A stretch of 64,000 nucleotides of DNA from Streptomyces liliiviolaceus (lineage in GTDB: Bacteria; Actinomycetota; Actinomycetes; Streptomycetales; Streptomycetaceae), in contig NZ_JAGPYQ010000001.1 in the NCBI RefSeq assembly GCF_018070025.1, forward strand, positions 2,108,001 through 2,172,000, in the 5' to 3' direction. Numbering within the stretch: position 1 is the stretch's first letter; the number at the start of each line of letters is the position of its first letter. The notes under the pieces were generated by a model that ran no database searches, was not told where the DNA came from, and was given only the letters and a program-made list of their open reading frames with translations. The translations under genes were made by a program, and so were the position numbers. Below are positions 44,089 through 54,308 of the stretch, piece by piece.

Positions 44089-45149
44089 GGGCGGCCCGCC
44101 TGCTCCTGCCCGGCCACCTCGGTGACCCCGGCCGCCGACGCCTCGGCTGACGCCGACGCCTCCGCAGACGCCTCCGCGGTCGCGGACGCCGCGGCGATCG
44201 CCGCGTTCCGCAGGGCCGTCCGCGACCGGCGGGCCGTGCGCAGCGCGTCCCAGGTCAGCAGCGACAGCGCGGCCCACACCAGGGCGAACCCGGCCCACCG
44301 CTCGGGGGGCATCGCCTCGTGGAAGTACAGGATGCCGAGCAGGAACTGGAGCACGGGCGCCAGATACTGGAGCAGTCCCAGCGTGGACAGCGGCACCCGG
44401 ATCGCCGCCGCGCCGAAGCAGACGAGCGGCAGGGCGGTGACGACACCGGTCGCGGCCAGCAGCACCGCGTGCCCGGCGCCTTCACCGCCGAAGGTCGCGT
44501 CGCCCCGGGCCGACAGCCACACCAGATAGCCGAGCGCGGGCAGGAACTGGACGGCGGTCTCCGCGGCCAGCGACTCCAGGCCGCCGAGGTTGAGCTTCTT
44601 CTTCACCAGGCCGTACGTGGCGAAGGAGAAGGCGAGACACAGGGAGATCCACGGCGGCTGGCCGTAGCCGACGGTCAGGACGAGCACCGCGGCGAAGCCG
44701 GTGCCGACCGCCGCCCACTGGGCGGGCCGCAGCCTTTCCTTCAGGAGCAGGACGCCGATCGCGATGGTGACGAGCGGATTGATGAAGTACCCGAGCGACG
44801 CCTCCACCACATGGCCGCTGTTCACGGCCCAGATGTAGACGCCCCAGTTGATGGTGATCACGCCCGCCGCGACGGTGATCAGGCCCAGCTTGCGCGGCTG
44901 ACGCAGCAGGGGGAGGGCCCAGGCCCAGCGCCGCATCACCACGAGGGCGATCAGCACGAAACCGAGGGACCAGACCATGCGGTGGGCGAGGATCTCTCCG
45001 GCGCCCGCGGGTTCGAGGAACGGCCAGAAGAGGGGGACGAGCCCCCACATGCCGTACGCCGCGAAACCGTTCAGCAGGCCGATCCGCTGTTCGCCCTTGG
45101 ACTCCGGACCCGTGTCCGGACCTATGTGCTTCTCGCCCTCGGACTCCAC
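44082..45149 (-). CDS. rarD: RarD-type EamA family transporter
   Basis: 355 residues from the GTG at 45149, nine bases after GAAAGAAGG. Ten helices of the drug/metabolite transporter superfamily. GFAAYGMWGLVPLFWPFLE near the start and the ITINWGVYIWAVNSGHVVEA segment define the RarD group (annotated as chloramphenicol-sensitive protein); the transported substrate is not known. The C-terminal 40 residues are an Ala-Ser-Glu repeat. Its stop overlaps the pobA stop region. Confidence 0.9.
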
Positions 45150-45273
45150 CGGCACGGCCCTTCTTTCGTTGTGGCTGCAAACTCCAAGAAGGTAGCGCCA
45201 AGAACCCCCGCACGTCATGCCCGTATCGCCATACGGTCATGACAGGCGGGGGTTACGCGGTCCCGGGAGGGCC

Positions 45274-45321
45274 GTGACCGGACCCGTGACCGGACCCGGG
45301 ACTGGATCCGTGACCGGGACC
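45274..45321 (+). repeat. 12-bp repeats between rarD and the quinone reductase gene
   Basis: GTGACCGGACCC occurs twice in tandem (45274-45297) and GTGACCGGGACC once more at 45310-45321, with a degenerate unit between. Confidence 0.65.
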
Positions 45322-45332
45322 GGCGAGGGGCC

Positions 45333-46187
45333 TCAGCCCTTGAGCGCCGCCGCGACCGACTCCGCGATCGGCGTGGTCGGACGGCCGGTCAGCCGGGAGA
45401 GGTCGCCCGTGTCGACGATCAGCTCGCCCTTCTCGATGGACACGTCGACACCGGCCAGGATCTCGGCGAACGGCGCGGGCAGGCCGGCACCGGTCAGGAT
45501 GCCCTTGAACGTCTCGGCGGGGACGGCGTTGTACGCGATCTCCTTGCCGGACGCCTGCGCCACCACGGCGGCGTACTCGGCGAAGCCGAAGGCGGTGTCG
45601 CCGCCCAGCTCGTACGTCTTGTTCTCGTGGCCCTCACCGGTCAGCACGGCCACGGCGGCGGCCGCGTAGTCCGCGCGGGAGGCGGTGGAGATCCGGCCCT
45701 CGCCGGCGGCCTGGACGACGGCGCCGTGTTCGAGGACGGGGGCGAGGTTCTCGGTGTAGTTCTCGTTGTACCAGCCGTTGCGCAGCAGGACGTACGGCAC
45801 ACCGGACTCCAGGACCGCCGCCTCGGTGCCCCGGTGGTCGTCGGCCAGCGCCGCGGTCAGCGTGCCGGGGGCGCTGGTGTACGCGAAGAGCGCGACCCCG
45901 GCGGCCTTGGCGGCGTCGAGGACGACCTTGTGCTGGGCGACGCGGCCCTTGTCGAACTCGTTGCCGGAGACGAGCAGCACCCGGTCGCCGGCGGAGAAGA
46001 CGCTGTCGAACGTCTCGGGAGCGTTGTAGTCGGCGACCGCGATGCGCACGCCGCGGGCGGCGAAGTCCGCCGCCTTCTCCTTGTTGCGGACGACGGCGAC
46101 GACCTGGTCGGCCGGGACCTTCTCCAGCAGCCCCGCGATGACGTGCTTGCCGAGGTGTCCGGTGGCTCCGGTGACGACGATGCTCAT
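45333..46187 (-). CDS. NmrA-like NAD(P)H:quinone oxidoreductase (QorB/YtfG type)
   Basis: 284 residues, ATG start. Atypical short-chain dehydrogenase: SIVVTGATGHLGKHVIAGLL binds NADPH at the N-terminus, and LRNGWYNENYTENL replaces the usual Tyr-x-x-x-Lys. This matches E. coli QorB/YtfG, which reduces quinones. The divergent HxlR-family regulator next to it mirrors the E. coli ytfG-ytfH arrangement, strengthening the call. Confidence 0.88.
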   Translation of the reverse strand: MSIVVTGATGHLGKHVIAGLLEKVPADQVVAVVRNKEKAADFAARGVRIAVADYNAPETFDSVFSAGDRVLLVSGNEFDKGRVAQHKVVLDAAKAAGVALFAYTSAPGTLTAALADDHRGTEAAVLESGVPYVLLRNGWYNENYTENLAPVLEHGAVVQAAGEGRISTASRADYAAAAVAVLTGEGHENKTYELGGDTAFGFAEYAAVVAQASGKEIAYNAVPAETFKGILTGAGLPAPFAEILAGVDVSIEKGELIVDTGDLSRLTGRPTTPIAESVAAALKG

Positions 46188-46209
46188 GGTGGAAACAACT
46201 CCTTGTGGG

Positions 46210-46225
46210 GTGGGTACGTACTCAC
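46210..46225. promoter_or_regulatory. candidate HxlR operator 1
   Basis: GTGGGTACGTACTCAC is a 16-base dyad (7 of 8 pairs) in the divergent promoter region. HxlR/DUF24 regulators such as QorR often bind GTAC-centred dyads. Confidence 0.55.
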
Positions 46226-46251
46226 CATAGGAGCTGCACTAACTCTGGGAA

Positions 46252-46277
46252 AGTACCCACTTTGAAGTAAGGTACCT
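46252..46277. promoter_or_regulatory. candidate HxlR operator 2
   Basis: AGTACCCAC and GGTACCT face each other just upstream of the regulator's start codon, repeating the GTAC core of site 1; suits autoregulation. Confidence 0.4.
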
Positions 46278-46279
46278 CC

Positions 46280-46717
46280 ATGACGGTAAGTGCATCGGAA
46301 GAGAGCAGCCCGGCGGCGACCGGCCCGGCGGCGGGTCCGGCGGCGAGTCCGATCGTGGACAAGTACTCCACCGGCGAGGGGATGTGTCCCTACCGCCTCG
46401 TCCTGGAGCACGTCACCAGTCGCTGGGGCGTCCTCGTCCTGATCGAGCTGAGGGAGCGCCCGCACCGCTTCAGCGAGCTGCGCCGGGCGATCGGCAGGGT
46501 CAGCGAGAAGATGCTCACCCAGACCCTGCAGACCCTGGAACGCGACGGCCTCGTACACCGCGACGCCAAGCCGGTCATACCCCCGCGCGTCGACTACTCC
46601 CTCACCGACCTGGGCAGGGAGGCCGCCGAACAGGTCCTGGCCCTGGCCCTGTGGACCGAACAACGGATGGACGCGGTGGAAAAAGCACGCCAGGCATACG
46701 ACGAGGCCCGGTCGTAG
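46280..46717 (+). CDS. HxlR family transcriptional regulator
   Basis: 145 residues, ATG start. Winged-helix DUF24 protein with the conserved near-N-terminal cysteine in GMCPYRLVLEHVTSRWGVLV (C36), recognition region FSELRRAIGRVSEKMLTQTL and wing PRVDYSLTDLGREA. In QorR/YodB-like members this cysteine senses electrophiles or quinones by thiol oxidation. It probably represses the divergent quinone reductase gene. A long alanine/proline/serine N-terminal tail precedes the domain. Confidence 0.9.
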   Translation: MTVSASEESSPAATGPAAGPAASPIVDKYSTGEGMCPYRLVLEHVTSRWGVLVLIELRERPHRFSELRRAIGRVSEKMLTQTLQTLERDGLVHRDAKPVIPPRVDYSLTDLGREAAEQVLALALWTEQRMDAVEKARQAYDEARS

Positions 46718-46733
46718 ACGGAACGACCGGGCC
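46705..46733 (+). terminator. terminator of the HxlR gene
   Basis: GGCCCGGTCGT (46705-46715) and ACGACCGGGCC (46723-46733) form a perfect 11-bp stem; the stop codon TAG is at the edge of the loop. Confidence 0.75.
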
Positions 46734-46766
46734 CCGCCCCGTCAGGGGCGCGGGGAACTGCGCGAC
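46734..46766. repeat. dispersed palindromic repeat, copy 4
   Basis: CCGCCCC-GTCA-GGGGCGCGGGG followed by AACTGCGCGACCGGC. Same core as the copy after recQ. It lies between the convergent HxlR and korB genes. Confidence 0.75.
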
Positions 46767-46826
46767 CGGCCACGACGCACCCGCAGCCATCGAGCCGACC
46801 TCTCCGCGGAGCGGCAGGAAAAACCC

Positions 46827-47913
<1,087 letters not shown>

Positions 47914-47921
<8 letters not shown>

Positions 47922-49845
47922 CGATGGCCTCCTTGAGAGCCGTGGCGAGCTGCTCAGCCTTGAACGGCATGCCGTTCACCTGGTTGTACGAGTGGGCGTC
48001 CACCAGGTACTTCGCCCTGACCAGCGTGGCCAGCTGGCCGAGGTTCATCTCGGGGATGACCACTTTGTCGTAACGCCCCAGCACCGCGGCGAGATTGCGC
48101 GGGAAGGGGTTGAGGTGACGCAGGTGGGCCTGCGCGATGTGCTCCCCGGCGGCCCGCAGCCGGCGTACCGCGGCGGTGATCGGTCCGTAGGTCGAACCCC
48201 AGCCCAGGACCAGCGTGTTCGCCGTCCCGGTGAGGTCGTCGACCTCCACGTCGGGGACGTCGATGCCGTCGATCTTCGCCTGGCGGGTGCGGACCATGAA
48301 GTCGTGGTTGGCCGGGTCGTAGCTGATGTTGCCCGTGCCGTCCTGCTTCTCGATGCCGCCGATGCGGTGCTCAAGACCCGGCGTGCCCGGGATCGCCCAC
48401 GGCCGGGCCAGCGTCTTGGGGTCGCGCTTGTAGGGCCAGAAGACCTCGGTGCCGTCGTCCAGCGTGTGGTTGGGCCCCTGCGCGAACTGCACCCGCAGAT
48501 CGGGCAGTTCGTCGGTCTCGGGGATGCGCCACGGCTCCGAGCCGTTGGCCAGGTAGCCGTCGGAGAGCAGCAGTACGGGCGTGCGGTACGCGAGCGCGAT
48601 GCGGGCCGCCTCGACGGCCGCGTCGAAACAGTCGGCGGGTGTGCGGGGCGCCACGATCGGCACCGGAGCCTCGCCGTTGCGCCCGTACATCGCCTGCAGC
48701 AGGTCGGCCTGCTCGGTCTTGGTCGGCAGCCCGGTCGAGGGCCCGCCGCGCTGGATGTCGATGACCAGCAGCGGCAGTTCGAGGGAGACGGCGAGCCCGA
48801 TCGTCTCGCTCTTGAGCGCCACGCCAGGACCGGACGTCGTGGTCACCGCGAGCGACCCGCCGAAGGCCGCGCCCAGCGCCGCCCCGATCCCCGCGATCTC
48901 GTCCTCGGCCTGGAAGGTGCGTACACCGAAGTTCTTGTGCTTGCTCAGCTCGTGCAGGATGTCGGAGGCGGGAGTGATCGGGTACGAGCCCAGGTACAGC
49001 GGCAGGTCGGCCTGCCGGGAGGCGGCGATCAGCCCGTACGACAGTGCCAGGTTCCCGGAGATGTTCCGGTAGGTGCCCGTCGGGAACGCCTGGGTGGCCG
49101 GCGCGATCTCGTACGAGACGGCGAAGTCCTCGGTCGTCTCGCCGAAGTTCCAGCCCGCCCGGAACGCGGCGATGTTCGCCGCCGCGATGTCCGGCTTCCT
49201 GGCGAACTTGGTCCGCAGGAACTTCTCGGTGCCCTCGGTCGGCCGGTGGTACATCCACGACAGCAGGCCCAGCGCGAACATGTTCTTGCTGCGCTCGGCC
49301 TCCTTGCGGGTGAGGTCGAACGACTTCAGGGCCTCGACGGTCAGCGTGGTCAGCGGCACCGGGTGCACGGAGAACCCGTCCAGCGAACCGTCCTCCAGCG
49401 GGCTGGCCGCGTACCCGACCTTCGACATCGCCCGTTTGGTGAACTCGTCCGTGTTGACGATGATCTCCGCGCCGCGCGGAACATCGGCGATGTTCGCCTT
49501 CAGCGCGGCCGGATTCATCGCCACCAGCACGTTGGGCGCATCGCCCGGCGTGAGGATGTCGTGGTCGGCGAAATGCAGCTGAAAAGAAGAAACGCCCGGC
49601 AGTGTTCCTGCGGGCGCACGGATCTCGGCGGGGAAGTTCGGCAGTGTCGAAAGGTCGTTCCCGAACGATGCCGTCTCGGAGGTGAAACGGTCTCCGGTGA
49701 GCTGCATACCGTCACCCGAGTCCCCCGCGAACCGGATGATCACCCGATCGAGCCGGCGTACGTCCTTCTCACCCGCCGGTTTGCGCTGTTCTCCTACGAC
49801 GGCTCCGTCGGCCTGCTCAGCTGGACTGCTGACCTGACTGGTCAC
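47914..49845 (-). CDS. korA: 2-oxoacid:ferredoxin oxidoreductase, alpha subunit
   Basis: 643 residues from the GTG at 49845, nine bases after AAGGAGG. The gamma domain is fused at the N-terminus (VIIRFAGDSGDGMQLTGDRF, GVSSFQLHF) and the alpha domain follows, with the YPITPASDILHELSKH motif that contacts the oxoacid/CoA and EDEIAGIGAALGAAFGG. This is the 2-oxoglutarate:ferredoxin type. No ferredoxin gene is visible in the window. It lies 4.5 kb from nuoA2 with a two-component locus between. Confidence 0.93.
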
Positions 49846-50211
49846 TGAAGTGAACCTCCTTCGAGGCGGCTGTCCGGGTGTGGCCCTCACGCAGGCTTCC
49901 ACCCCGGGCCCAACCCTACGTCGGCAAGGGGTGCCCGCCCCGGGAAGCGCTCATGACGGACGCCGTTTCGAGACTGTCGTACATCCTGTTTTGCCACGAT
50001 TGCTCCGCCCCCCGGAGTTACCTATGAAGACGCTCCGTACACATTCTCGGTTCTCACACTCGGACCACGCTGTACCTCTGACGCGGGCCGCCGACACCGA
50101 CCCCTGGCACCGACCCCTGACCCCTGACACCTGGCACCGACTCCTGACACCGACCCCTGGCACAGTGTCAGCTTCCCGGGGCATCAGGTAGCTCTCGGGA
50201 CTTCGGGCGGC
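49846..50211. other. 366-bp gap upstream of korA with CACCGACCCCTGG repeats
   Basis: It holds the korA promoter (not resolved) and, at 50093-50163, about five degenerate 13-base units of CACCGACCCCTGG/CACCGACTCCTGA. No gene was recognised. Confidence 0.5.
50093..50163 (+). repeat. degenerate 13-bp tandem repeats
   Basis: Units of CACCGACCCCTG with single changes and one truncated unit. They lie 48 bases past the stop of the minus-strand response-regulator gene. Confidence 0.65.
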
Positions 50212-50871
50212 TCAGGACTTCAGGTAGGTCAGGACCGCGAGCACGCGCCGGTGGTCCCCGTCGCTCTGGGACAGGCCCAGTTTCATGAAGATGTTGCTCA
50301 CGTGCTTCTCGACCGCGCCGTCGCTGACCACGAGCTGCCGGGCGACCGCGGAGTTGGTCCGCCCCTCGGCCATCAGCCCCAGGACCTCCCTCTCGCGCGG
50401 GGTGAGCCCCGCGAGGACGTCCTGCTTCCGGCTGCGCCCGAGCAGCTGCGCGACGACCTCGGGGTCGAGAGCGGTGCCGCCGCGGGCCACGCGGACGACC
50501 GCGTCCACGAACTCCCGCACTTCGGCTACCCGGTCCTTGAGGAGATAGCCGACGCCGGTGGTGGAACCGGCCAGCAGTTCGGTGGCGTACTGCTCCTCCA
50601 CGTACTGCGACAGCACCAGGACGCCCAGCCCCGGATGCTGCCTGCGCAACTGCACGGCCGCCTTCACGCCCTCGTCCGTGTGGGTCGGCGGCATCCGGAC
50701 GTCCGCGACGACGACGTCCGGCAGCGCGTCCTGCGCCGCGAACTCCGTGATCGTCTTGATCAGCGCCTCCCCGTCCCCGACGCCGGCGATCACCTCGTGC
50801 CCGCGGTCGGTCAGCAACCGGGTCAGGCCCTCCCGAAGCAGCACTGAATCCTCGGCGATGACCACGCGCAC
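50212..50871 (-). CDS. NarL/FixJ-type response regulator
   Basis: 219 residues from the GTG at 50871, five bases after GGAGG; the GTG at 50883 is possible. Receiver domain with acidic E7-D8, phosphoacceptor D57 (VVVADVRMP) and a late SQYVEEQY region; LuxR-type helix-turn-helix at about residues 150-205 ([32 protein letters not shown]). The two sensor kinases upstream on the same strand are likely partners. Its nearest operon in the other direction is nuo2, not directly adjacent. Confidence 0.93.
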   Translation of the reverse strand: MRVVIAEDSVLLREGLTRLLTDRGHEVIAGVGDGEALIKTITEFAAQDALPDVVVADVRMPPTHTDEGVKAAVQLRRQHPGLGVLVLSQYVEEQYATELLAGSTTGVGYLLKDRVAEVREFVDAVVRVARGGTALDPEVVAQLLGRSRKQDVLAGLTPREREVLGLMAEGRTNSAVARQLVVSDGAVEKHVSNIFMKLGLSQSDGDHRRVLAVLTYLKS

Positions 50872-51135
50872 TCTGTCCTCCACGATTCTCGGCCCCCCAG
50901 CCCGTCCCGCACAAACGTCCGCACCCAGCATCCCAGCATCGGGGCTTGTGCGCGGCACGTTTCCCCTCGCGGGGCGAGCGCGGAGTGGCCGGCAGCGCAG
51001 TTCCCCGCGCCCCCATCCAGGGGCGCGGGGAACTGCGCAATCTTTCAGTCTTTGAGGGGGGCAGGGGGCGAAGCCCCCGGTTTCGGGAAGGGGCGGGGCC
51101 GGGGAAGAAAAACCCGCCTCCCCGGGAGCAGAACC
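50872..51135. other. 264-bp gap between response regulator and kinase
   Basis: Unusually long for an operon gap. It contains the strong palindrome at 50995-51038 and a second hairpin near 51066-51079 (GGGGGCGAAGCCCCC type), both part of the dispersed repeat family, so the regulator may have its own promoter or an attenuated message. Confidence 0.6.
50995..51038. repeat. dispersed palindromic repeat, copy 5 (longest dyad)
   Basis: GCGCAGTTCCCCGCGCCCC faces GGGGCGCGGGGAACTGCGC exactly: two head-to-head copies of the core, a 19-bp stem with a six-base loop. Confidence 0.85.
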
Positions 51136-52494
51136 TCAGGCCGCCCGCCAGGGCAACTCCGCGGTCACCCGAGTGGGCCCGGCCGCGGGCGAATCGACCA
51201 CGAGAATCCCGTCCACCGCGTCGAGCCGCCCAGCGAGCCCCGCAAGCCCGGACCCCGCCCCGGCATCCGCCCCACCGACCCCGTTGTCGACGACCTGGAT
51301 CATCAGCCGGTTCTCGATCCGCCAGACATCGACCGTCGCCCGGGTGGCCCGCGAGTGCTTGCTGATGTTCTGCAGCAGCTCGGACACCGTGAAGTACGCG
51401 ATCCCCTCGATGGCGGGCACCGGCCGGGCCGGCAGATCGACCTCGACCTGCACGGGCACGGTGCACCGGGAGGCGACCGACGACAGCGCGGCGTCAAGAC
51501 CCCGGTCGGTCAGCACGGCGGGATGGATCCCGCGGGCGAGATCCCGCAGCTCCTGCAACGCCGTCTTCACCTCACCGTGCGCCTCGCCCACCATCCGCGC
51601 CGCCGCCTCCGGATCCTCCGCCAGCTTCTCCTTCGCCAGCCCCAGATCCATCGCCAGCGCCACCAGCCGGGCCTGCGCCCCGTCGTGCAGGTCGCGTTCG
51701 ATGCGCCGCAGGTCGGCCGCCGCCGTGTCGACCACGACACCCCGGTCCGACTCCAGCTCCACCACGCGGGTGGCCAGCTTCGAAGGGCCCAGCAGCCCGC
51801 CCACGAGGAGTCGGTCCACCAGGGTCAGCGACCGAATGATCCACGGCGTCGCGAGGGTGAGCAGCAGGCCGACCAGCGCGGTCACGGTGATCTCGAAGGG
51901 GTTGTCCAGGTAGACGCGGTGCGCCTCGTCCCCGTACAGCTGCAGTCCGTCCTGTCCACCGGACATGGGGAAGACCCAGAACCACAGCGGGTACGTCAGC
52001 AGGGTCCAGCCGGTCGTCCAGAGGGTGATGGCCACGGAGAAGGCGAACACGGCCCACGGGAAGTGGATGACCGTGTAAAGGAGGTGGCGCCAGGACGCGC
52101 CGCTCTTCAGCGTGGCCCCCATCCACCCCATGGGGCTCTGCTTGCGCATCCGCAGGGGTTCCGGCGCGGCGACGTCGAGCCCCAGCAGGCCGCGGGCGCG
52201 CGCCCGTTCCAGCGCGCCGAGTCCGCGGCAGCCGGCGAGTCCCGCGGCGAGCACCGGGACGCCGAGGAAGGTGATCAGCAGGCCCGCGCCGAGCGACATC
52301 ATCGTCACGGCGAAGGTGAACATGAAGATGCTGATCGGCAGACTCAGCAGCAGGTAGACGAACTCACGCAGGCTGCGGCCCTCGATCGGCGCCCGCAGCG
52401 CGGCGGGGAGCCGGTGCCACCGCTCCCCGGTGCCCTCCCCCCGGAATCCGGGGCCGTCGTCCCACCCGTATCCCTGTCCGTACTCCGTGGCCAT
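51136..52494 (-). CDS. sensor histidine kinase 1 (HisKA_3 type)
   Basis: 452 residues from the ATG at 52494; a start at 52593 would add a 33-residue arginine-rich stretch. The N-terminal half is a putative sensor domain with four helices (REFVYLLLSLPISIFMFTF; FAFSVAITLWTTGW). Phosphoacceptor histidine is in RRIERDLHDGAQARLVALAM, then LARGIHPAVLTDRGLDAAL, the N box FTVSELLQNISKHS and the G box DNGVGGADAGAGSGLAGL. Strongly similar to kinase 2, indicating tandem duplication. Confidence 0.92.
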   Translation of the reverse strand: MATEYGQGYGWDDGPGFRGEGTGERWHRLPAALRAPIEGRSLREFVYLLLSLPISIFMFTFAVTMMSLGAGLLITFLGVPVLAAGLAGCRGLGALERARARGLLGLDVAAPEPLRMRKQSPMGWMGATLKSGASWRHLLYTVIHFPWAVFAFSVAITLWTTGWTLLTYPLWFWVFPMSGGQDGLQLYGDEAHRVYLDNPFEITVTALVGLLLTLATPWIIRSLTLVDRLLVGGLLGPSKLATRVVELESDRGVVVDTAAADLRRIERDLHDGAQARLVALAMDLGLAKEKLAEDPEAAARMVGEAHGEVKTALQELRDLARGIHPAVLTDRGLDAALSSVASRCTVPVQVEVDLPARPVPAIEGIAYFTVSELLQNISKHSRATRATVDVWRIENRLMIQVVDNGVGGADAGAGSGLAGLAGRLDAVDGILVVDSPAAGPTRVTAELPWRAA

Positions 52495-52752
52495 GGCCGC
52501 CGTCCGTTCCTGTCCGTCAGCTGCTCGCGTTCGTTCAGCTGAGCCGTCCGCTGGTGTAACTCCACTCTGCTGGGTGCGGCGCCCGCGGAACATGGAGCGC
52601 GTCGGCGTCTCGGGAGGGGGGTTTTCCCTACCCCGGGGGACGGGCGCACGTACATACGCCCCCGAACGCGCCCCGGGCGAGGGCGTTCGGGGGCGTCAGG
52701 GGGCGTCGCCCCTCCTGAGGGCTGCCGCATGATCAGGGCTTCCCCCTGGGTG

Positions 52753-53943
52753 TCACTCCGTCCGGTCCCGCCACGGCAGCTCCGCCGTGATCGTCGTCGG
52801 TCCGCCGACCGGCGAGTCGATGACGAACAGGCCGTCCACCGCGCCGAGCCGGTCCGCGAGCCCCGCCATCCCCGTACCGCCGTCGAGGGAGGCGCCCCCG
52901 CGGCCGTCGTCCCAGACCTGTATGAGCAGGCGGTTCTCCGAACGCCACACGTCGACCGAGGCGGACCGCGCCCCGCTGTGCTTGCTGACGTTCTGCAGGA
53001 GTTCGGAGACGGTGAAGTACGCGATGCCCTCGATGGCCGCGGCCGGGCGGGCCGGGAGGTCGGCCGTCACCTTCACCGGCACCGTGCAGCGGGCGCCGAC
53101 CGAGGACAGCGCCGCGTCCAGACCGCGGTCGGTGAGGACCGCCGGGTGGATACCGCGTGCCAGGTCCCGCAGTTCCTGCAACGCCAGTTTCACCTCGCCG
53201 TGCGCCTCGTCGACCATCGCCGCGACGGTCTCGTCGGCCTGTCCCTCCAGCAGCTTCTCCTTCGCCAGGCCGAGCCCCATCGCGAGGTTCACCAGCCGGG
53301 CCTGCGCCCCGTCGTGCAGGTCCCGCTCGATGCGCCGCAGGTCGGCCGCGGCCGTGTCGACGACCACCCCGCGGTCAGACTCCAGTTCGGCGATCCGCTG
53401 TTCCAGCTCGTCGGAGGGCGACAGCAGGGCACGCACCATGGCCCGGTCGGCGTTGGCGAGGCCGCGCGCGAGGAACGGCAGCACCGGCCACAGCACGAAC
53501 AACGACGTCAGCATGAGGGTGAAGGTGATGATGCTCCACGGCAGTCGCATCAGCTCGTAGAGCACGGTCCGCCAGCCGACCGGATCCTTCAGCGCCATCC
53601 ACAGCCAGCCGAAGAACCCGCCCCGCCCGCGGAACGGCAACGGGCTCGGCTCGTCCACCCGCACCCCGAGCAGCCCCCTGGCCCGCATCCGCTCGAACTT
53701 CCCCAGCTGGCGCGCGCCCAGCAGCCCGAACGCCAGCACCGGCAGCCCGATCACCGTCACCGTCAGCCCCGCTCCCAGGAACAGCACGGTGACGACATAG
53801 GTGAAGCCGACGAGGGACGACGGCAGGTTGGCCAGGAGATGCGCGATCTCCTTCCAGGTGTGCCGGTCGTAGGCGAAGCGCGGGGGTGGCGGCCTGTCGG
53901 TGCCGATGCCCAGGGTGTCGACGGCCGGAATGCGTTCGGTCAT
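52753..53943 (-). CDS. sensor histidine kinase 2 (HisKA_3 type)
   Basis: 396 residues from the ATG at 53943 (GTG at 53952 also possible). Same architecture as kinase 1 but with a shorter central loop: sensor domain helices SLVGFTYVVTVLFLGAGLTV and WSIITFTLMLTSLFVLWP, H box RRIERDLHDGAQARLVNLAM, N box FTVSELLQNVSKHS and G box DDGRGGASLDGGTGMAGL. Its start is 365 bases from the start of nuoA2 on the opposite strand. One regulator with two kinases suggests sensing of two inputs or heterodimers. Confidence 0.92.
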   Translation of the reverse strand: MTERIPAVDTLGIGTDRPPPPRFAYDRHTWKEIAHLLANLPSSLVGFTYVVTVLFLGAGLTVTVIGLPVLAFGLLGARQLGKFERMRARGLLGVRVDEPSPLPFRGRGGFFGWLWMALKDPVGWRTVLYELMRLPWSIITFTLMLTSLFVLWPVLPFLARGLANADRAMVRALLSPSDELEQRIAELESDRGVVVDTAAADLRRIERDLHDGAQARLVNLAMGLGLAKEKLLEGQADETVAAMVDEAHGEVKLALQELRDLARGIHPAVLTDRGLDAALSSVGARCTVPVKVTADLPARPAAAIEGIAYFTVSELLQNVSKHSGARSASVDVWRSENRLLIQVWDDGRGGASLDGGTGMAGLADRLGAVDGLFVIDSPVGGPTTITAELPWRDRTE

Positions 53944-54090
53944 AGGCGCCACTTTGTCGAACCGCGGCCCGCGGCGCCATGAGGTGGGCCGCCTCCGTCT
54001 CCGGGGGAAAACCCCACCATCGACGGCTCCGGCCCCCTTCGACCGCGGCCCGGGAACCCAACCGCACCATGCCTAACCGTGACGGGCTGC

Positions 54091-54118
54091 TTACGGTCCC
54101 TTTAGCAGGCCCTAGACT
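54091..54118 (+). promoter_or_regulatory. candidate nuo2 promoter
   Basis: TTACGG (-35-like) and TAGACT (-10) 16 bases apart. Start near 54125. Confidence 0.4.
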
Positions 54119-54185
54119 CCGGTGCGTACAGATCGTCGAACGCGGCGCACCGCACGGCGCGCACGCAGGCGCACGCGTGGTCCTG

Positions 54186-54254
54186 CGGACTCGTACGGGC
54201 TCGTCGTACGGAGTCGCACAGGCCTGTCGTGCGGAGTCGTACGGGCTTGTCGCA
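54186..54254 (+). repeat. 23-bp tandem repeat in the nuo2 leader
   Basis: Three units of CGGAGTCGTACGGGCTTGTCG plus two bases, at 54186, 54209 and 54232, each with 4-6 changes from the others. It lies within the predicted untranslated leader. Confidence 0.85.
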
Positions 54255-54308
54255 CGAGATCACACCAGGTCACACGAGGTCATCCAGGCCAGGGAGCGAG
54301 GGGCGGAC

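Larger units (their letters stand above)
53944..54308. promoter_or_regulatory. divergent regulatory region between kinase 2 and nuoA2
   Basis: 365 bases. TTACGG-16-TAGACT (54091-54096, 54113-54118) is a plausible promoter for the nuo2 operon, leaving a 180-base leader with a 23-bp tandem repeat (54186-54254). No Rex-type site like that of nuo1 was found. Confidence 0.55.

Noticed and set aside
46280..46717. Insertion sequences, prophage or integrated plasmid genes in the 40-47 kb region
   Set aside because: Gene content is mixed, but no transposase, integrase, att-like direct repeats or tRNA was seen and base composition stays uniform.
54186..54254. CRISPR array
   Set aside because: The units are tandem and without spacers, and no cas genes are present.
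53944..54308. A Rex operator upstream of nuoA2
   Set aside because: No TGTGA-N6-TCACA-like dyad was found; only partial matches such as ATCACAC and GGTCACAC.
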